Below are positions 42,712 through 52,516 of a stretch of 64,000 bases of DNA, piece after piece. Source of the stretch: Bacteroidia bacterium (GTDB lineage Bacteria > Bacteroidota > Bacteroidia > AKYH767-A > OLB10); the NCBI GenBank assembly GCA_037045145.1, contig JBAOIA010000012.1:248001-312000 (forward strand). The letters are read 5' to 3'. Below the pieces are notes generated by a model, which was not told the DNA's origin, did no database searches, and saw nothing but the letters and a program-made list of their open reading frames with translations. How positions within the stretch are numbered: position 1 is the first letter of the stretch; each line of letters starts with the position of its first letter. The position numbers and the translations under genes were made by a program.

Positions 42712-43665
42712 TTGAGTGAGTTAACCATACCTGTTGATTTAGAGAATCCTGTAGCGTTTTTTGGTATCAACGATAGTAATTTAGATTTATTAAGAGAAAA
42801 ATTTCCTGCTTTTAAGTTGATTGTCAGAGGTAATGAGCTTAAAATTTTAGGTGATGAAAAGCAAATACATTGGGTGGCAAAAAAAATCACAGGTATCATT
42901 GAGTATTTTCATCACTACGGAAAATTTGATAACAATGTATTGGAAAAGCTGATTACTAACGAACAAAATGCTGAAACTTTAGTAAATCCACCAACAGGAA
43001 ACGGCAGTGATGTTTTGGTCTTTGGCCCCAATGGCGTTGTTGTAAAAGCACGAACTGCCAATCAGCAAAAAATGGTTGACAGCTGTAATAAAAACGACAT
43101 TGTGTTTGCAATTGGTCCTGCAGGTACAGGAAAGACCTATACTGCCGTGGCACTGGCTGTACGTGCATTAAAGAATAAAGAAATCAAAAGGATTGTTCTA
43201 ACACGTCCCGCTGTTGAAGCAGGTGAAAATCTTGGATTTTTACCCGGTGACCTAAAAGAAAAAATTGATCCTTATTTGCGTCCGCTTTATGATGCATTGT
43301 TTGATATGATTCCCGGAGAGAAGCTAAAGACCTTTATTGATAACGGAGTTATTGAAGTAGCGCCTTTGGCATTTATGCGTGGTCGTACATTAGACCATGC
43401 TTTTGTTATTCTTGATGAGGCACAAAACACAACAGAGAGTCAGCTAAAAATGTTTCTTACCAGAATGGGGCCTGCTGCAAAGTTTATTGTCACAGGTGAT
43501 GTAACACAAATTGACTTGCCTAACAAACAACCATCTGGATTGATTCAGGCAATGAAAATTTTGAAAAATATTCATGGTATTGATTTTATTACCCTTGATG
43601 CAAGTGATGTTGTGCGTCATCGTTTAGTTAAAGAGATTATTCTGGCCTATGGCAAAAATCAGTAA
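42712..43665 (+). CDS. phoH: PhoH-family ATPase
   Basis: 317 residues. The start is TTG at 42712 (MSELTIPVDLENPVAFFGIN); a TAA lies in frame at 42697-42699 and no ATG stands between. Short N-terminal KH-like part (about 25-65), then the PhoH P-loop ATPase: Walker A GPAGTGKT (135-142), KRIVLTRPAVEAGENLGFLP, DPYLRPLYDALFDM, Walker B region FVILDEAQNT and a VTGDVTQIDLP motif. All nucleotide-binding residues present. The family is implicated in RNA metabolism and ribosome maturation along with YbeY, but the exact role is uncertain. Overlaps the next gene by 17 bases. Confidence 0.93.
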   Translation: MSELTIPVDLENPVAFFGINDSNLDLLREKFPAFKLIVRGNELKILGDEKQIHWVAKKITGIIEYFHHYGKFDNNVLEKLITNEQNAETLVNPPTGNGSDVLVFGPNGVVVKARTANQQKMVDSCNKNDIVFAIGPAGTGKTYTAVALAVRALKNKEIKRIVLTRPAVEAGENLGFLPGDLKEKIDPYLRPLYDALFDMIPGEKLKTFIDNGVIEVAPLAFMRGRTLDHAFVILDEAQNTTESQLKMFLTRMGPAAKFIVTGDVTQIDLPNKQPSGLIQAMKILKNIHGIDFITLDASDVVRHRLVKEIILAYGKNQ

Positions 43666-44389
43666 TTGGATTTATATCCTTATGATGTTTGTCTTTTGCT
43701 CTTGTCAGAAAGACCACATGTTAGATTGCTTTAAGGGAACGGGAAATGACAAATCAGAAATAAGAAATATTACAGGATTCAACCGTATTAAAGCAAGTAA
43801 TAATGTAAATGTAAAAATCTATCCTGGTTATGATTTTAAAGTTGAAGTAAAGGCAGGTTCAAAATTAATTGAAGGCATAACCACAGAAGTAAAAGACAGC
43901 ATGCTTTACATCAGAAACGAAAATGTATGCAACTGGGTTCGCAGCTTTAAAAATAAATTTACAGTTACAGTATGGATGCCTGATATTGAAGAGCTAACTT
44001 TAAATGGCTCAGGTAATATTGACCTAATGGACACTATTCGACATAATGAGTTTATATTCAACAATTGGGGCGCATCAGGCAAGGTAACTTTTTTATTTAA
44101 CGCAGAAGCAGTGCGGACAAACATACATACCGGACCCGCTGATTTTGTATTTCATGGCTATGTTGGAGTGCATTATTTATACAATAACGGCAACGGCATT
44201 ACTGATGCAAGCAACTTGAATACAGATGTTACCTTTACAGAAAACAAAGGTGCTAACAAAGAATATGTCAGAGCTAAACAATGGCTCACAGCTAAAATTT
44301 CTTATGTAGGCGACATATATTACTTCGGTAATCCCGACAGTGTTGTACATGAAGGCACAGGCAACGGAAAATTAATTAAAGCAGATTAA
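43649..44389 (+). CDS. Head-GIN domain (DUF2807) lipoprotein
   Basis: 246 residues. Lipoprotein signal MAKISNWIYILMMFVFCSCQ; lipid Cys at 17 or 19. The remainder is a beta-solenoid-like head-GIN domain: RNITGFNRIKASNNVNVKIY, PDIEELTLNGSGNIDL, GPADFVFHGYVGVHYLY. Such proteins are common in Bacteroidota surface layers; the function is unknown. The start overlaps the end of phoH by 17 bases, and the stop is 1 base before the next ATG, so the three genes form an operon. Confidence 0.88.
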   Translation: MAKISNWIYILMMFVFCSCQKDHMLDCFKGTGNDKSEIRNITGFNRIKASNNVNVKIYPGYDFKVEVKAGSKLIEGITTEVKDSMLYIRNENVCNWVRSFKNKFTVTVWMPDIEELTLNGSGNIDLMDTIRHNEFIFNNWGASGKVTFLFNAEAVRTNIHTGPADFVFHGYVGVHYLYNNGNGITDASNLNTDVTFTENKGANKEYVRAKQWLTAKISYVGDIYYFGNPDSVVHEGTGNGKLIKAD

Positions 44390-44390
44390 C

Positions 44391-46226
44391 ATGCGTTTGA
44401 TTACAAATTTTCTAAAGCTGACCATTTACTGGCTGTTGTTCTTCAGTATTTTCAGAATCATCTTTTTCCTGTTTCTGCAGTTTAACTCAGCAAATATTCA
44501 ACTGAATGAATTGCCATTAACATTACTTTATGGCATAAGGTTAGATATTTCCGCAACTGCATATATTTCTGCCCTGTCGTTAATTTTATTGCTATTGTAT
44601 GTTGTGACAGGTAATAATTTTATTAAAAAATTATTTTTTACTTACAATGGAATCATATTGTTTATCTTAATTCTATTGCATGTCAGCAATCTTTTTCTAT
44701 ATCGTTCATGGGGTGTGCTTATCAACTACCGTGCTCTGACATTTCTTGCAGACTGGCGGCAGATGTTTTTGTCGATAAATAACTTTGAATTGTTTGGAGG
44801 CATCATATTCATTACACTTCTATTTCTGCTTGCCTGGTATATATTCAGAAAAATCACAAAACACTTTTTTGATATTAAACTTTCAATTATTCAATCTTTA
44901 TTTCAATTTACTGTCACAGGAATACTGTTGGTAATCATGTTTCGTGGTGGCTTGCAGATGCTGCCAGTAAATGAGAGTGCAGCTGCTTTCAGTGAAAATA
45001 TCACACTCAATCACATTGCCACAAATCCGGCTTGGCACTTGGGACACAATCTCAATCAAACTAAAAGTGAAAATGCTGCATTTTACAAATTTTATAGTAA
45101 TGAGTTTGCTGAAGAGAATGTAAAAAAGCTATTTCAAACACCTGTTGATATAATGTCGGTGCTGAACAATAAAAGACCAAATATTGTAATCATTATGCTG
45201 GAGAGCTTTTCAGCTGATGTTGTTGGTGCTATGGGTGGTGAAGCCGGTGTTTCGCCCACAATAGACTCATTGATTCACAATGGATTATCTTTTAGAAATA
45301 TTTACAGCAGTGGTGCACGTACAGATCAGGCATTTGTGGCAGTTCTTAGTGGATTTCCGGCTCAGCCTAATCAATCCATAATGCGCTTTCCGGATAAGAC
45401 TGCTAAACTCCCCTCCTTACCTGCTGAACTTAGGAAGCAAGGCTACAGCACTTCTTTTTATTATGGTGGCGATCTTGACTTTTCAAACCTGAACACTTAT
45501 TTAGTCAACTTGGGGTTTGAACAAATAACCGGTAAAAAGAAATTTAAACAAAAGCAATTGAGTGCCAAATGGGGAGCACACGATGAATTTGTTTTTGAAA
45601 AAAATCTGAACGATTTAAATCAGACTAAAGAGCCTTTCTTTTCTGTTGTGATGACATTAAGCTCGCATGAGCCTTACGATATTCCAATGAAATCACCTTT
45701 TGGAAATGAAAACCCGAATGAATTGTTTAAAGGGTCTGCATGGTATGCAGACCATAGTTTAAGGAATTATTTGACAATGGCAAAAAGAGAACCTTGGTTT
45801 AAAAATACTTTATTTGTTGTAGTCGCAGATCATGGCAATAAAATTCCTCGCGACAGGTCGTACTACAGTCATTACATAAGGCACATTCCAATGGTAATGG
45901 CTGGCAATGTTGTAAAAAATATTTATAAAAATAAAAATGTTTACAGCACCGGTTCACATCACGATATCCCGGCTACTCTAATGCATCAATTAGGTTTAAA
46001 TGCAGGTATGTTTAACTGGAGCAACGATTTACTTAACCGCAAGCGACACGGCTTTGCTTATTTGTGTATGGATGATGCCGAAGGATGGATAACAGACAGT
46101 TGTACATTTGTGTATGATTTGAGTAATAAAAAATTCATTTATAAAAGACCATATTATGCAATTGCAGACACGATATCTGCAAAAAGTTATTTACAGAAGT
46201 TATATAGTACATTTAGTAATCTTTAA
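44391..46226 (+). CDS. LTA-synthase-family sulfatase/phosphotransferase
   Basis: 611 residues. Five N-terminal membrane helices (about 1-185: FLKLTIYWLLFFSIFRIIFF, LILLLLYVVTG, GIILFILILLHVSNL, GIIFITLLFLLAWYIF, a fifth near 165). Then a periplasmic sulfatase domain: metal ligand Glu in PNIVIIMLESFSADVV, nucleophile Thr about 311 in SSGARTDQAFVAV and VVVADHGNKI near the metal site. Architecture matches LtaS/OpgB-like enzymes that transfer phosphoglycerol or phosphoethanolamine to glycans or lipids. Gram-negative Bacteroidota lack lipoteichoic acid, so the substrate here is unknown. Follows the DUF2807 lipoprotein in the same operon; strong terminator afterwards. Confidence 0.92.
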   Translation: MRLITNFLKLTIYWLLFFSIFRIIFFLFLQFNSANIQLNELPLTLLYGIRLDISATAYISALSLILLLLYVVTGNNFIKKLFFTYNGIILFILILLHVSNLFLYRSWGVLINYRALTFLADWRQMFLSINNFELFGGIIFITLLFLLAWYIFRKITKHFFDIKLSIIQSLFQFTVTGILLVIMFRGGLQMLPVNESAAAFSENITLNHIATNPAWHLGHNLNQTKSENAAFYKFYSNEFAEENVKKLFQTPVDIMSVLNNKRPNIVIIMLESFSADVVGAMGGEAGVSPTIDSLIHNGLSFRNIYSSGARTDQAFVAVLSGFPAQPNQSIMRFPDKTAKLPSLPAELRKQGYSTSFYYGGDLDFSNLNTYLVNLGFEQITGKKKFKQKQLSAKWGAHDEFVFEKNLNDLNQTKEPFFSVVMTLSSHEPYDIPMKSPFGNENPNELFKGSAWYADHSLRNYLTMAKREPWFKNTLFVVVADHGNKIPRDRSYYSHYIRHIPMVMAGNVVKNIYKNKNVYSTGSHHDIPATLMHQLGLNAGMFNWSNDLLNRKRHGFAYLCMDDAEGWITDSCTFVYDLSNKKFIYKRPYYAIADTISAKSYLQKLYSTFSNL

Positions 46227-46238
46227 GGCATTTGCAAT

Positions 46239-46274
46239 AAAAAAGGCCGGGCAACAAATGTTCCCGGCCTTTTT
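46239..46274. terminator. Strong bidirectional terminator
   Basis: AAAAAGGCCGGG (46240-46251), 11-nt loop, CCCGGCCTTTTT: a perfect stem with A-run and T-run. Between the convergent LtaS-like and DUF4476 genes. Confidence 0.9.
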
Positions 46275-46288
46275 AAATAATTAATTTC

Positions 46289-47251
46289 TTAATGTTTACT
46301 ATTGATATAATTATTCAAATCATCTATTGACGACTCGAAGGTAAACATATCGTTAACTTTAAAATAATTTCCTATATCATAAGTAAAATCATAGGCATAC
46401 TTTGCAAAATCCAATTTAGATTCTTCAAATGTAAAGAGACCCATAAGTTCCTTTACCTGAGAGGTGAAAAGACAATTGCTCCTAAGCACTTGTTTTGCAA
46501 TGGTCATTTTACTGTCTTCAAATGACTTTGAAGAAATTGATTGTTTAAGGTCAGAAAAATCCTGTGGTGCCATCGGGACAGGACAACCATAAGGACCATT
46601 ATAACCCGGCAGATAAACAACGGGTGCAGGTGGTGCAGGTGCTACCGGAGGCGGCTCTGATGTAGTGGTATGTGTAACTGTAGTAGTTGTAGTATGGGTA
46701 GTAGTTTGCATAGTACCACCGGAAACATTCATATTGATACCACCACCCGTTTCATTCATATTTAAACCAATGTTTACATTCACATTATCACCAGGTATGG
46801 GTGTTCCATCTGTTGTTGTGGTTGTTGTTGTATGAGTCACCGTTGATGCAGCAGGTGGCGGGGCTGGTATTTCACTGTAAACAACAACAGTTTGGTTAGC
46901 TGCCGGAGGAAGCGCTTGTGCCAAAGGCACTTCACTTAAAGGGCGCAGGCTATAGCTGTTCTTTTTAGCTATAAACTTAATGCTAAATGTAGTTTCCATG
47001 CCGGGGTTAAATGCAAGATTAAAATCCTTCTCACCCAACTTAGTATCTTCAAAAATCACTTTTAATTTGTAGAAATTTGCATTAAGCCCTGTTACTTTCA
47101 CATTTGTTTCAGGATTTGCATTCTGTCTGACACCATTTAGAATTGCATAAAATTTCTCACCGTTTTCAGTGAATAATATAACATTAGATGATTGTGCTTT
47201 GACAAAAAAAGCACAAAGAACAAATGCCATTGTAAAGAATGTGTTTTTCAT
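46289..47251 (-). CDS. DUF4476 domain-containing secreted protein
   Basis: 320 residues. Signal peptide MKNTFFTMAFVLCAFFVKAQ. Residues 20-110 form a beta domain (NVILFTENGEKFYAILNGVR); 115-225 are low-complexity with Thr-rich repeats (THTTTTTTT, MQTTTHTTTTTVTHTTT) and Pro/Ala stretches; 230-320 is the helical DUF4476 domain (APQDFSDLKQSISSKSFEDS, FTSQVKELMGLFTFEESKLD). The Thr tracts are likely flexible or glycosylated. Function unknown. Single gene. Confidence 0.9.
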   Translation of the reverse strand: MKNTFFTMAFVLCAFFVKAQSSNVILFTENGEKFYAILNGVRQNANPETNVKVTGLNANFYKLKVIFEDTKLGEKDFNLAFNPGMETTFSIKFIAKKNSYSLRPLSEVPLAQALPPAANQTVVVYSEIPAPPPAASTVTHTTTTTTTDGTPIPGDNVNVNIGLNMNETGGGINMNVSGGTMQTTTHTTTTTVTHTTTSEPPPVAPAPPAPVVYLPGYNGPYGCPVPMAPQDFSDLKQSISSKSFEDSKMTIAKQVLRSNCLFTSQVKELMGLFTFEESKLDFAKYAYDFTYDIGNYFKVNDMFTFESSIDDLNNYINSKH

Positions 47252-47395
47252 TTGAATATGTTTTTATATTTTATTTTGACATTAACTATAATAGTACCAA
47301 AACGCAGCTAAAATATGAAAAAATCATAAAGTACTGTGTGTTTCGGTCTTGAAGGAATGTTAAAACAGCATTTTCAATAAGGTGAATACTTACAT

Positions 47396-47872
47396 TCATC
47401 CGGTTTCAAGAGTTATAATAGGACTATGATAAATTTTAAAATTTACAGAGTTTGCAATAAAACACAACTCATTGGCTTTTTTATGCAATGAAATTGCAAA
47501 ATCCATTTTAGAAGCATCTGTTATTATTACAAGCGGATTAAGTGTTACTGATTCAAATTGTCCGGCACCGGTTGAAGTTTCATTCATAATACCGGTAGCA
47601 TTATCTGAATAACTTTTGACAACAACACCAGCATCGGAGCATAGATGCAGATACCACAACATGTGGCATGATGACAATGAAGCCAACAACAATTCTTCCG
47701 GATTGTATTTAGTCTTATCACCCCGAAATGCCGGATCAGAAGAACAATGCAAGTCAGACTTATTCTCAATTTTTACAAGATAACTTCTATCATAGCTTAA
47801 ATAATCTTTGGTACCGTATCCTGTGTTTCCTGTCCAAACAATATTTGCCTTATAATGATGTTCTCGTTGCAT
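47396..47872 (-). CDS. OsmC-family protein
   Basis: 158 residues. OsmC/Ohr fold: a beta-rich start (HHYKANIVWTGNTG), then NPEELLLASLSSCHMLWYLH with the first Cys, and the second Cys in KKANELCFIANSVNFK near the end. The two Cys are the peroxidatic and resolving residues of hydroperoxide reductases in this family, so thiol peroxidase activity against organic hydroperoxides is plausible. Length is slightly above Ohr. Single gene. Confidence 0.9.
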   Translation of the reverse strand: MQREHHYKANIVWTGNTGYGTKDYLSYDRSYLVKIENKSDLHCSSDPAFRGDKTKYNPEELLLASLSSCHMLWYLHLCSDAGVVVKSYSDNATGIMNETSTGAGQFESVTLNPLVIITDASKMDFAISLHKKANELCFIANSVNFKIYHSPIITLETG

Positions 47873-47948
47873 CCAATAATTTTTACTTATTAGACTTTAA
47901 ATAATTTAAAGATTCAAAATAAATACATAAAATTTATTAATTCCAATC

Positions 47949-50900
47949 TTACAAGTCAGCATCTTTAATTCTCTTCAAGAACTCATTCTTCTTTCTTTCT
48001 GTGGCAAGCATAAACTGATAGGGTTCAAGTCCGCCTTTTTCTGATGCTACTCGTTTTTCAGGTTTCATTTCATCAATTGGCTTATTGAACTTTTCATCAG
48101 AAGAAATTGTTTGTAAAACACCACGCTGATAATTAAAATAGTACCACATATCAGGTAATGCTTCCAGATAAATGTTCAATACATCACCACTACGTCTTCG
48201 CATTATCTCAACTTTTCCTTTTACCATTCTGCCTACATAAGTCTTACCAATAACTCCAAGACCAATATTTCCAACAGAGATATAAGAGGCACGCTCCTTA
48301 TTATAATAAAACTTAAGCTCACTAAGCACCAAAGTATGCTGCAACTCGGAAGGAACTTTTCGTGCAGAACCATATAATCCTGTTTCATTCAACAACTTTT
48401 CTGCTTTGTTTTTTCCAATCATATTAGTTAAAGCATTTCTATAAACAGGTCTGTCATCCATAAATGGCTGCAATGCAGGAATAGAGTTAAACATTTCGGC
48501 CATTTGTTTTAGTGCATCATCATTAAACATAAAGTCTGCTGCCATAACTGCATCAAACCCTATAGAGTCATTAATCGTTGAATAGTTAACCATACCAAAA
48601 TTCGTAATCGAAAGCTGACCAAAATCCTGAGTGAGATTTATGCGGCCCTCCCCAATTAACTGACATCGCTTATCATCAAGAATAACAGTGTTAGTAATAA
48701 CACTTGCCGATTTGGTTGAATCTGTTCCAGGTATGGTACCAGATATTTTATATTGTTGAGAATTATTATCAAAGGTCAGATAACCCTCAGCAGAAATAAC
48801 TTCTGCATCTGAACTATGCTTCTTCATTGATAAAAATGCAGGATACATCATGGTGCTGTCGCTGCCGAAATAAATTCCTGAATAAAGTTTCTGCAAACTT
48901 TCGTTAGCTGGGCTTTGAATCGGAATGTTCACTCCTTTAGGGTCAATGTCACCCGCAAAGCCAAACCAATTGTGTTCAAAAGTATTGCAGTGATGATTAA
49001 CAATTGCAAATCCATTGAAGTAGAGATTTTCTTTTGGCGCATTAATTCTTAACTTACCTTTATATTGAATTGTCGGGCTAATAAAAAACCGAGATGAATC
49101 TGGGATTTCGCCAATGGCAAATGTTTGTTTTGACGTGTCCACTCCAATCTGTGTAAGCTTAATTTTATGTTTCACCTTTGTCTGATCCATATATTCGTAA
49201 TTACCATCACCCGAATAATTCATTCTGCTTTGAATGGTAATATTTGTATTAAGCATAGTGTGATAGCGTGAAGTAGTATTGGCTATTACCTTGCTATTAA
49301 CTAATGGCCGCATGACAGCATTGCGCTCTACGACAACATTTCCCAAGTCAGGAATTACTGAGGCGTCCGCTACCAAAATTTCCTTCACCTTAAACCCTTT
49401 AAGTAAGTATGACTTTAGATTGTAGGTTGCCAATGGTGCATCCCAACGCAAGGAATCCTGTTGTTTGTTTACAGAAACAAACTCATTTGCCTTGTCAGCA
49501 CTTGCATCTGAACCACCAAATTCAAGTTCTGATTTATCTATAAACCATTTGAAATCTCTTATGAAAGAAATGTATTCATTGACAGGAAATTCAACTTTAG
49601 CTTTATCACCTTTACTGCTGAAATCCCCAATACGTTTATCAAGATCAATATTAGCCTTGACATTTTGTGTATGCAATGCCATCAAATCACCGGCATCTGT
49701 ATTGAGTTTAAATTCTGCAGAATCTGACCCATAGCTGTGTTCGTGAATAAAATGATTATTGCTGATTAATTGAGACTGTTGATAGCGGATAATGCCATTG
49801 GCATTAATTCCTGAAGGCATCAACACTAAGTTTCCATCGAGGATTGCTTCACCATTAAACAACACAAAATCTTTGCTTCTTTTAAACACATACATCTTAT
49901 CATTTTTAGGTCGCCAGTTAACAAACACATCTTCATTCTTAACGTCAGGAAAACGTGTAGCACCAACCTGTTCCTTTCTTACCGCAAAACTTTGAGTAAC
50001 GGCATGCATGCTGTCAGGAAAGAAAATAATGTTGTTTGATTTTGAAGTGCTGCTCAAATAATCCACCTCCCCTTTTCCAAGGAATCCTTCGTGACTTAAA
50101 CTGATTTGCTGACGATATTTCCCTTTGCCACTATAGGCTGCAAATCCGGCATCGGGCGTGTTGGTAACAAATCCCAGAGAGTAATCTCGCTGCACCGTAA
50201 GTTGCTGGCGCCATTCAGGAAAAATATCTGCGGATACCATACTTCCTTCAAACACCAGTCCCTCTTTGGTAAGTGTGTTGAGACTGTCAATGCTGAATGG
50301 ATCGAGATGATAATAAAACTTATCGCGTTTATATACACCACCAAATATTTCAGGATAATCATAGTAAATGAAAGACTTGTTGGTACAAACAAAAATGGGG
50401 TATTCTTCATTTGGAACAAACCCTGACTTATTGGTTGGATTATCAATAGAAAGTTTTCCGTTCAACTGTTGCAAAATACTTTTAATAGGAATGAGTCTTT
50501 TCCTTCCTCTTTCATCAACAGTGTCTGACGGAACTTTAAATCGCAGTGAATCCACATTTTTTAAGTCAATATTAAAATCGGCATAGTTAAAAGTAAACTC
50601 TTTACCGTAAAAATCAAGTCTTCCTGCATGGACACGCCCATTGAAAACAATGTCACGATTTTTTTTAAGTGTCATTTCCTGATCCAAAGGCTGAATATAA
50701 ACTTCCTGCGAATCACTGATTAATACATGACTTACACCACGCATATTTATATCAAAATTCAATAAGTTGATGGTTGCATTAGACAATCCTGAAATCATGG
50801 ATTCAATTTTCAACTCATCATAATCAACCTTACCGGTGCGCGCATTGAGGTAGTACATCACCTTGTCTTTGACAATAAACTTATCCGCATCGGCATCATA

Positions 50901-52382
50901 AGAAATAAATCCTAATGATGATAATTGAAGAATTTGATTGCGTACTGTATTTTCAGTAAGTTTCATATATTCAGAAAACTCCGGCACACTGATAACTTTT
51001 ACATTATGCTCCTCTGCATATTGCTTAATTTTAAAAAGCGGATGTACTTCAGAGAGTCCTTGTATTTTATCAAAACGCTGTCGTGAAAAGAAATTTACTG
51101 ACTCAAATTTCAACTTACTTTCGCCACCACCGGAAATCATCTTAAGATCCATCAATGGGTCTGAAATTTTCCATATCAACTGATCAAAATCAAGATCCAT
51201 TTTATGATAGCTGTCAAAATAGGGGCTATTGATTGCTGTTTGACCATTCTTTGTAAGTGTTACTGTTTTATCACCATAAATATATTTAAACTCAACTCCG
51301 GGATGATAAATTGAATCCTTCTCCCAGTAAATTACAGCTGCAGCATTTACAGAAACTATTCTGTCAGGACGAAAAATAAAACCCTGAGAAAGCAATTTCA
51401 ACTGAGGTTTGCCATTTAAATTAAAAGTGATTGATGCATCCTGACGTCTGTTGCCTGAGCCTACCATTTTACTTCCCTGCAATGAAAACCCACCTTTGTA
51501 ATCGGCATCTTTCACCATATTCTTTATGTCGAGATTGGCAGCATAAGAGTAAAACCTTGGGTATGTAGCATTGGAGTCGTTTACGTTAGCCAACAATTTA
51601 TCAATGTAACGACCCTTAAGCTCCTGATCAAAATATTTCTTGTAGGTAAACGCAACAGAATCCATTGCATATTCCGATCCTTTTAAATTGATAGCATAAC
51701 GTTTGACAATGGCATTTGCTTCCGAAACACTTATTCCTACACGAGTAAAATTCACTGTCCCTCCATCGCCATAAAACATAAGGTTATTGGGATAATAAAC
51801 TCCTTTTGTTCCTTCTATAGCAGAGCTATCACCCTTTCCAAAACATCGTAATGTCATTCCGGAAAAAGTAACTTTTGGCAAAGAGTCGAACCCAAATGCA
51901 AATTTATTATTACTTGAACTCCATGCAACAGCGCTTGACTCATACAATGTGTTGTTACGAAAAAGCAACTGCGAAATTTCAAGAAAGTCACCCAATTTTC
52001 GTACACTAAGTTTTGCTATTGCTTTTTCAAAAGCAGTATGCCATGAAGTAAAAGTTGCTGCATCTTGTCCGCTGGAAGCATAAGCATTCAGCACAGATGT
52101 GTAGGTAACAAAATCAGGAAAAGCTTTCATGCGTTTCTTCAGCATCAGATTACTTGTTGTAATGATAGTCTGTTGTTGCTGCGCATTAAACTTCCCAAGA
52201 TAAACCGGTTTGAATTCCTCCATAATCTTCTCGGCTTCTTTTTTATTTGTCTCTTCAAAAAACGATTTCAAATCAAGAAGATAGCTTGAAGGATCTGTAT
52301 TAAAACTCTTTAGTGTCTGTGACCTGACTGATGAAATCAAACATGTAAGCGTAAAAAATAATGTAACAAAATATCTTGTCAT
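47949..52382 (-). CDS. Very large exported protein of unknown function
   Basis: 1,477 residues. Signal peptide MTRYFVTLFFTLTCLISSVR ending before QTLK. Residues 25-150 are helical (SYLLDLKSFFEETNKKEAEK, FPDFVTYTSVLNAYASSGQD). Most of the rest is beta-strand-rich with repeated short strands and no recognised domain (GSKMVGSGNRRQDASITFNL, GRVHAGRLDFYGKEFTFNYA, HEGFLGKGEVDYLSSTSKSN). A compact region near 460-530 (VPEFSEYMKLTENTVRNQIL, SLGFISYDADADKFIVKDKV) looks like a winged helix. There is no T9SS sorting domain. A possible beta-jellyroll or AsmA/LptA-like bridge fold is only a guess. Conserved-looking, undisrupted, own promoter. Confidence 0.85.
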   Translation of the reverse strand: MTRYFVTLFFTLTCLISSVRSQTLKSFNTDPSSYLLDLKSFFEETNKKEAEKIMEEFKPVYLGKFNAQQQQTIITTSNLMLKKRMKAFPDFVTYTSVLNAYASSGQDAATFTSWHTAFEKAIAKLSVRKLGDFLEISQLLFRNNTLYESSAVAWSSSNNKFAFGFDSLPKVTFSGMTLRCFGKGDSSAIEGTKGVYYPNNLMFYGDGGTVNFTRVGISVSEANAIVKRYAINLKGSEYAMDSVAFTYKKYFDQELKGRYIDKLLANVNDSNATYPRFYSYAANLDIKNMVKDADYKGGFSLQGSKMVGSGNRRQDASITFNLNGKPQLKLLSQGFIFRPDRIVSVNAAAVIYWEKDSIYHPGVEFKYIYGDKTVTLTKNGQTAINSPYFDSYHKMDLDFDQLIWKISDPLMDLKMISGGGESKLKFESVNFFSRQRFDKIQGLSEVHPLFKIKQYAEEHNVKVISVPEFSEYMKLTENTVRNQILQLSSLGFISYDADADKFIVKDKVMYYLNARTGKVDYDELKIESMISGLSNATINLLNFDINMRGVSHVLISDSQEVYIQPLDQEMTLKKNRDIVFNGRVHAGRLDFYGKEFTFNYADFNIDLKNVDSLRFKVPSDTVDERGRKRLIPIKSILQQLNGKLSIDNPTNKSGFVPNEEYPIFVCTNKSFIYYDYPEIFGGVYKRDKFYYHLDPFSIDSLNTLTKEGLVFEGSMVSADIFPEWRQQLTVQRDYSLGFVTNTPDAGFAAYSGKGKYRQQISLSHEGFLGKGEVDYLSSTSKSNNIIFFPDSMHAVTQSFAVRKEQVGATRFPDVKNEDVFVNWRPKNDKMYVFKRSKDFVLFNGEAILDGNLVLMPSGINANGIIRYQQSQLISNNHFIHEHSYGSDSAEFKLNTDAGDLMALHTQNVKANIDLDKRIGDFSSKGDKAKVEFPVNEYISFIRDFKWFIDKSELEFGGSDASADKANEFVSVNKQQDSLRWDAPLATYNLKSYLLKGFKVKEILVADASVIPDLGNVVVERNAVMRPLVNSKVIANTTSRYHTMLNTNITIQSRMNYSGDGNYEYMDQTKVKHKIKLTQIGVDTSKQTFAIGEIPDSSRFFISPTIQYKGKLRINAPKENLYFNGFAIVNHHCNTFEHNWFGFAGDIDPKGVNIPIQSPANESLQKLYSGIYFGSDSTMMYPAFLSMKKHSSDAEVISAEGYLTFDNNSQQYKISGTIPGTDSTKSASVITNTVILDDKRCQLIGEGRINLTQDFGQLSITNFGMVNYSTINDSIGFDAVMAADFMFNDDALKQMAEMFNSIPALQPFMDDRPVYRNALTNMIGKNKAEKLLNETGLYGSARKVPSELQHTLVLSELKFYYNKERASYISVGNIGLGVIGKTYVGRMVKGKVEIMRRRSGDVLNIYLEALPDMWYYFNYQRGVLQTISSDEKFNKPIDEMKPEKRVASEKGGLEPYQFMLATERKKNEFLKRIKDADL

Positions 52383-52401
52383 GTATATGATGGTTTTAGC
52401 A

Positions 52402-52409
52402 CAAAAATA
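52402..52409 (-). promoter_or_regulatory. -7-like element for the 1,477-residue protein gene
   Basis: TATTTTTG on the minus strand, 20 bases before ATG 52382, fits TAnnTTTG. Confidence 0.4.
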
Positions 52410-52479
52410 AACTTCTGAAAGATTGAAACTTGCAGATAGTTACCAACAATTGTTCATGATTTGGCACATCAAATAACTT

Positions 52480-52487
52480 TACATTTG
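52480..52487 (+). promoter_or_regulatory. -7 element for the gamma-CA-like gene
   Basis: TACATTTG, 29 bases before ATG 52517. A TTTG at 52460-52463 is 16 bases upstream, shorter than the usual 19. Confidence 0.4.
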
Positions 52488-52516
52488 CAAGGTAACAAAA
52501 AATAGCAATCATTCAA

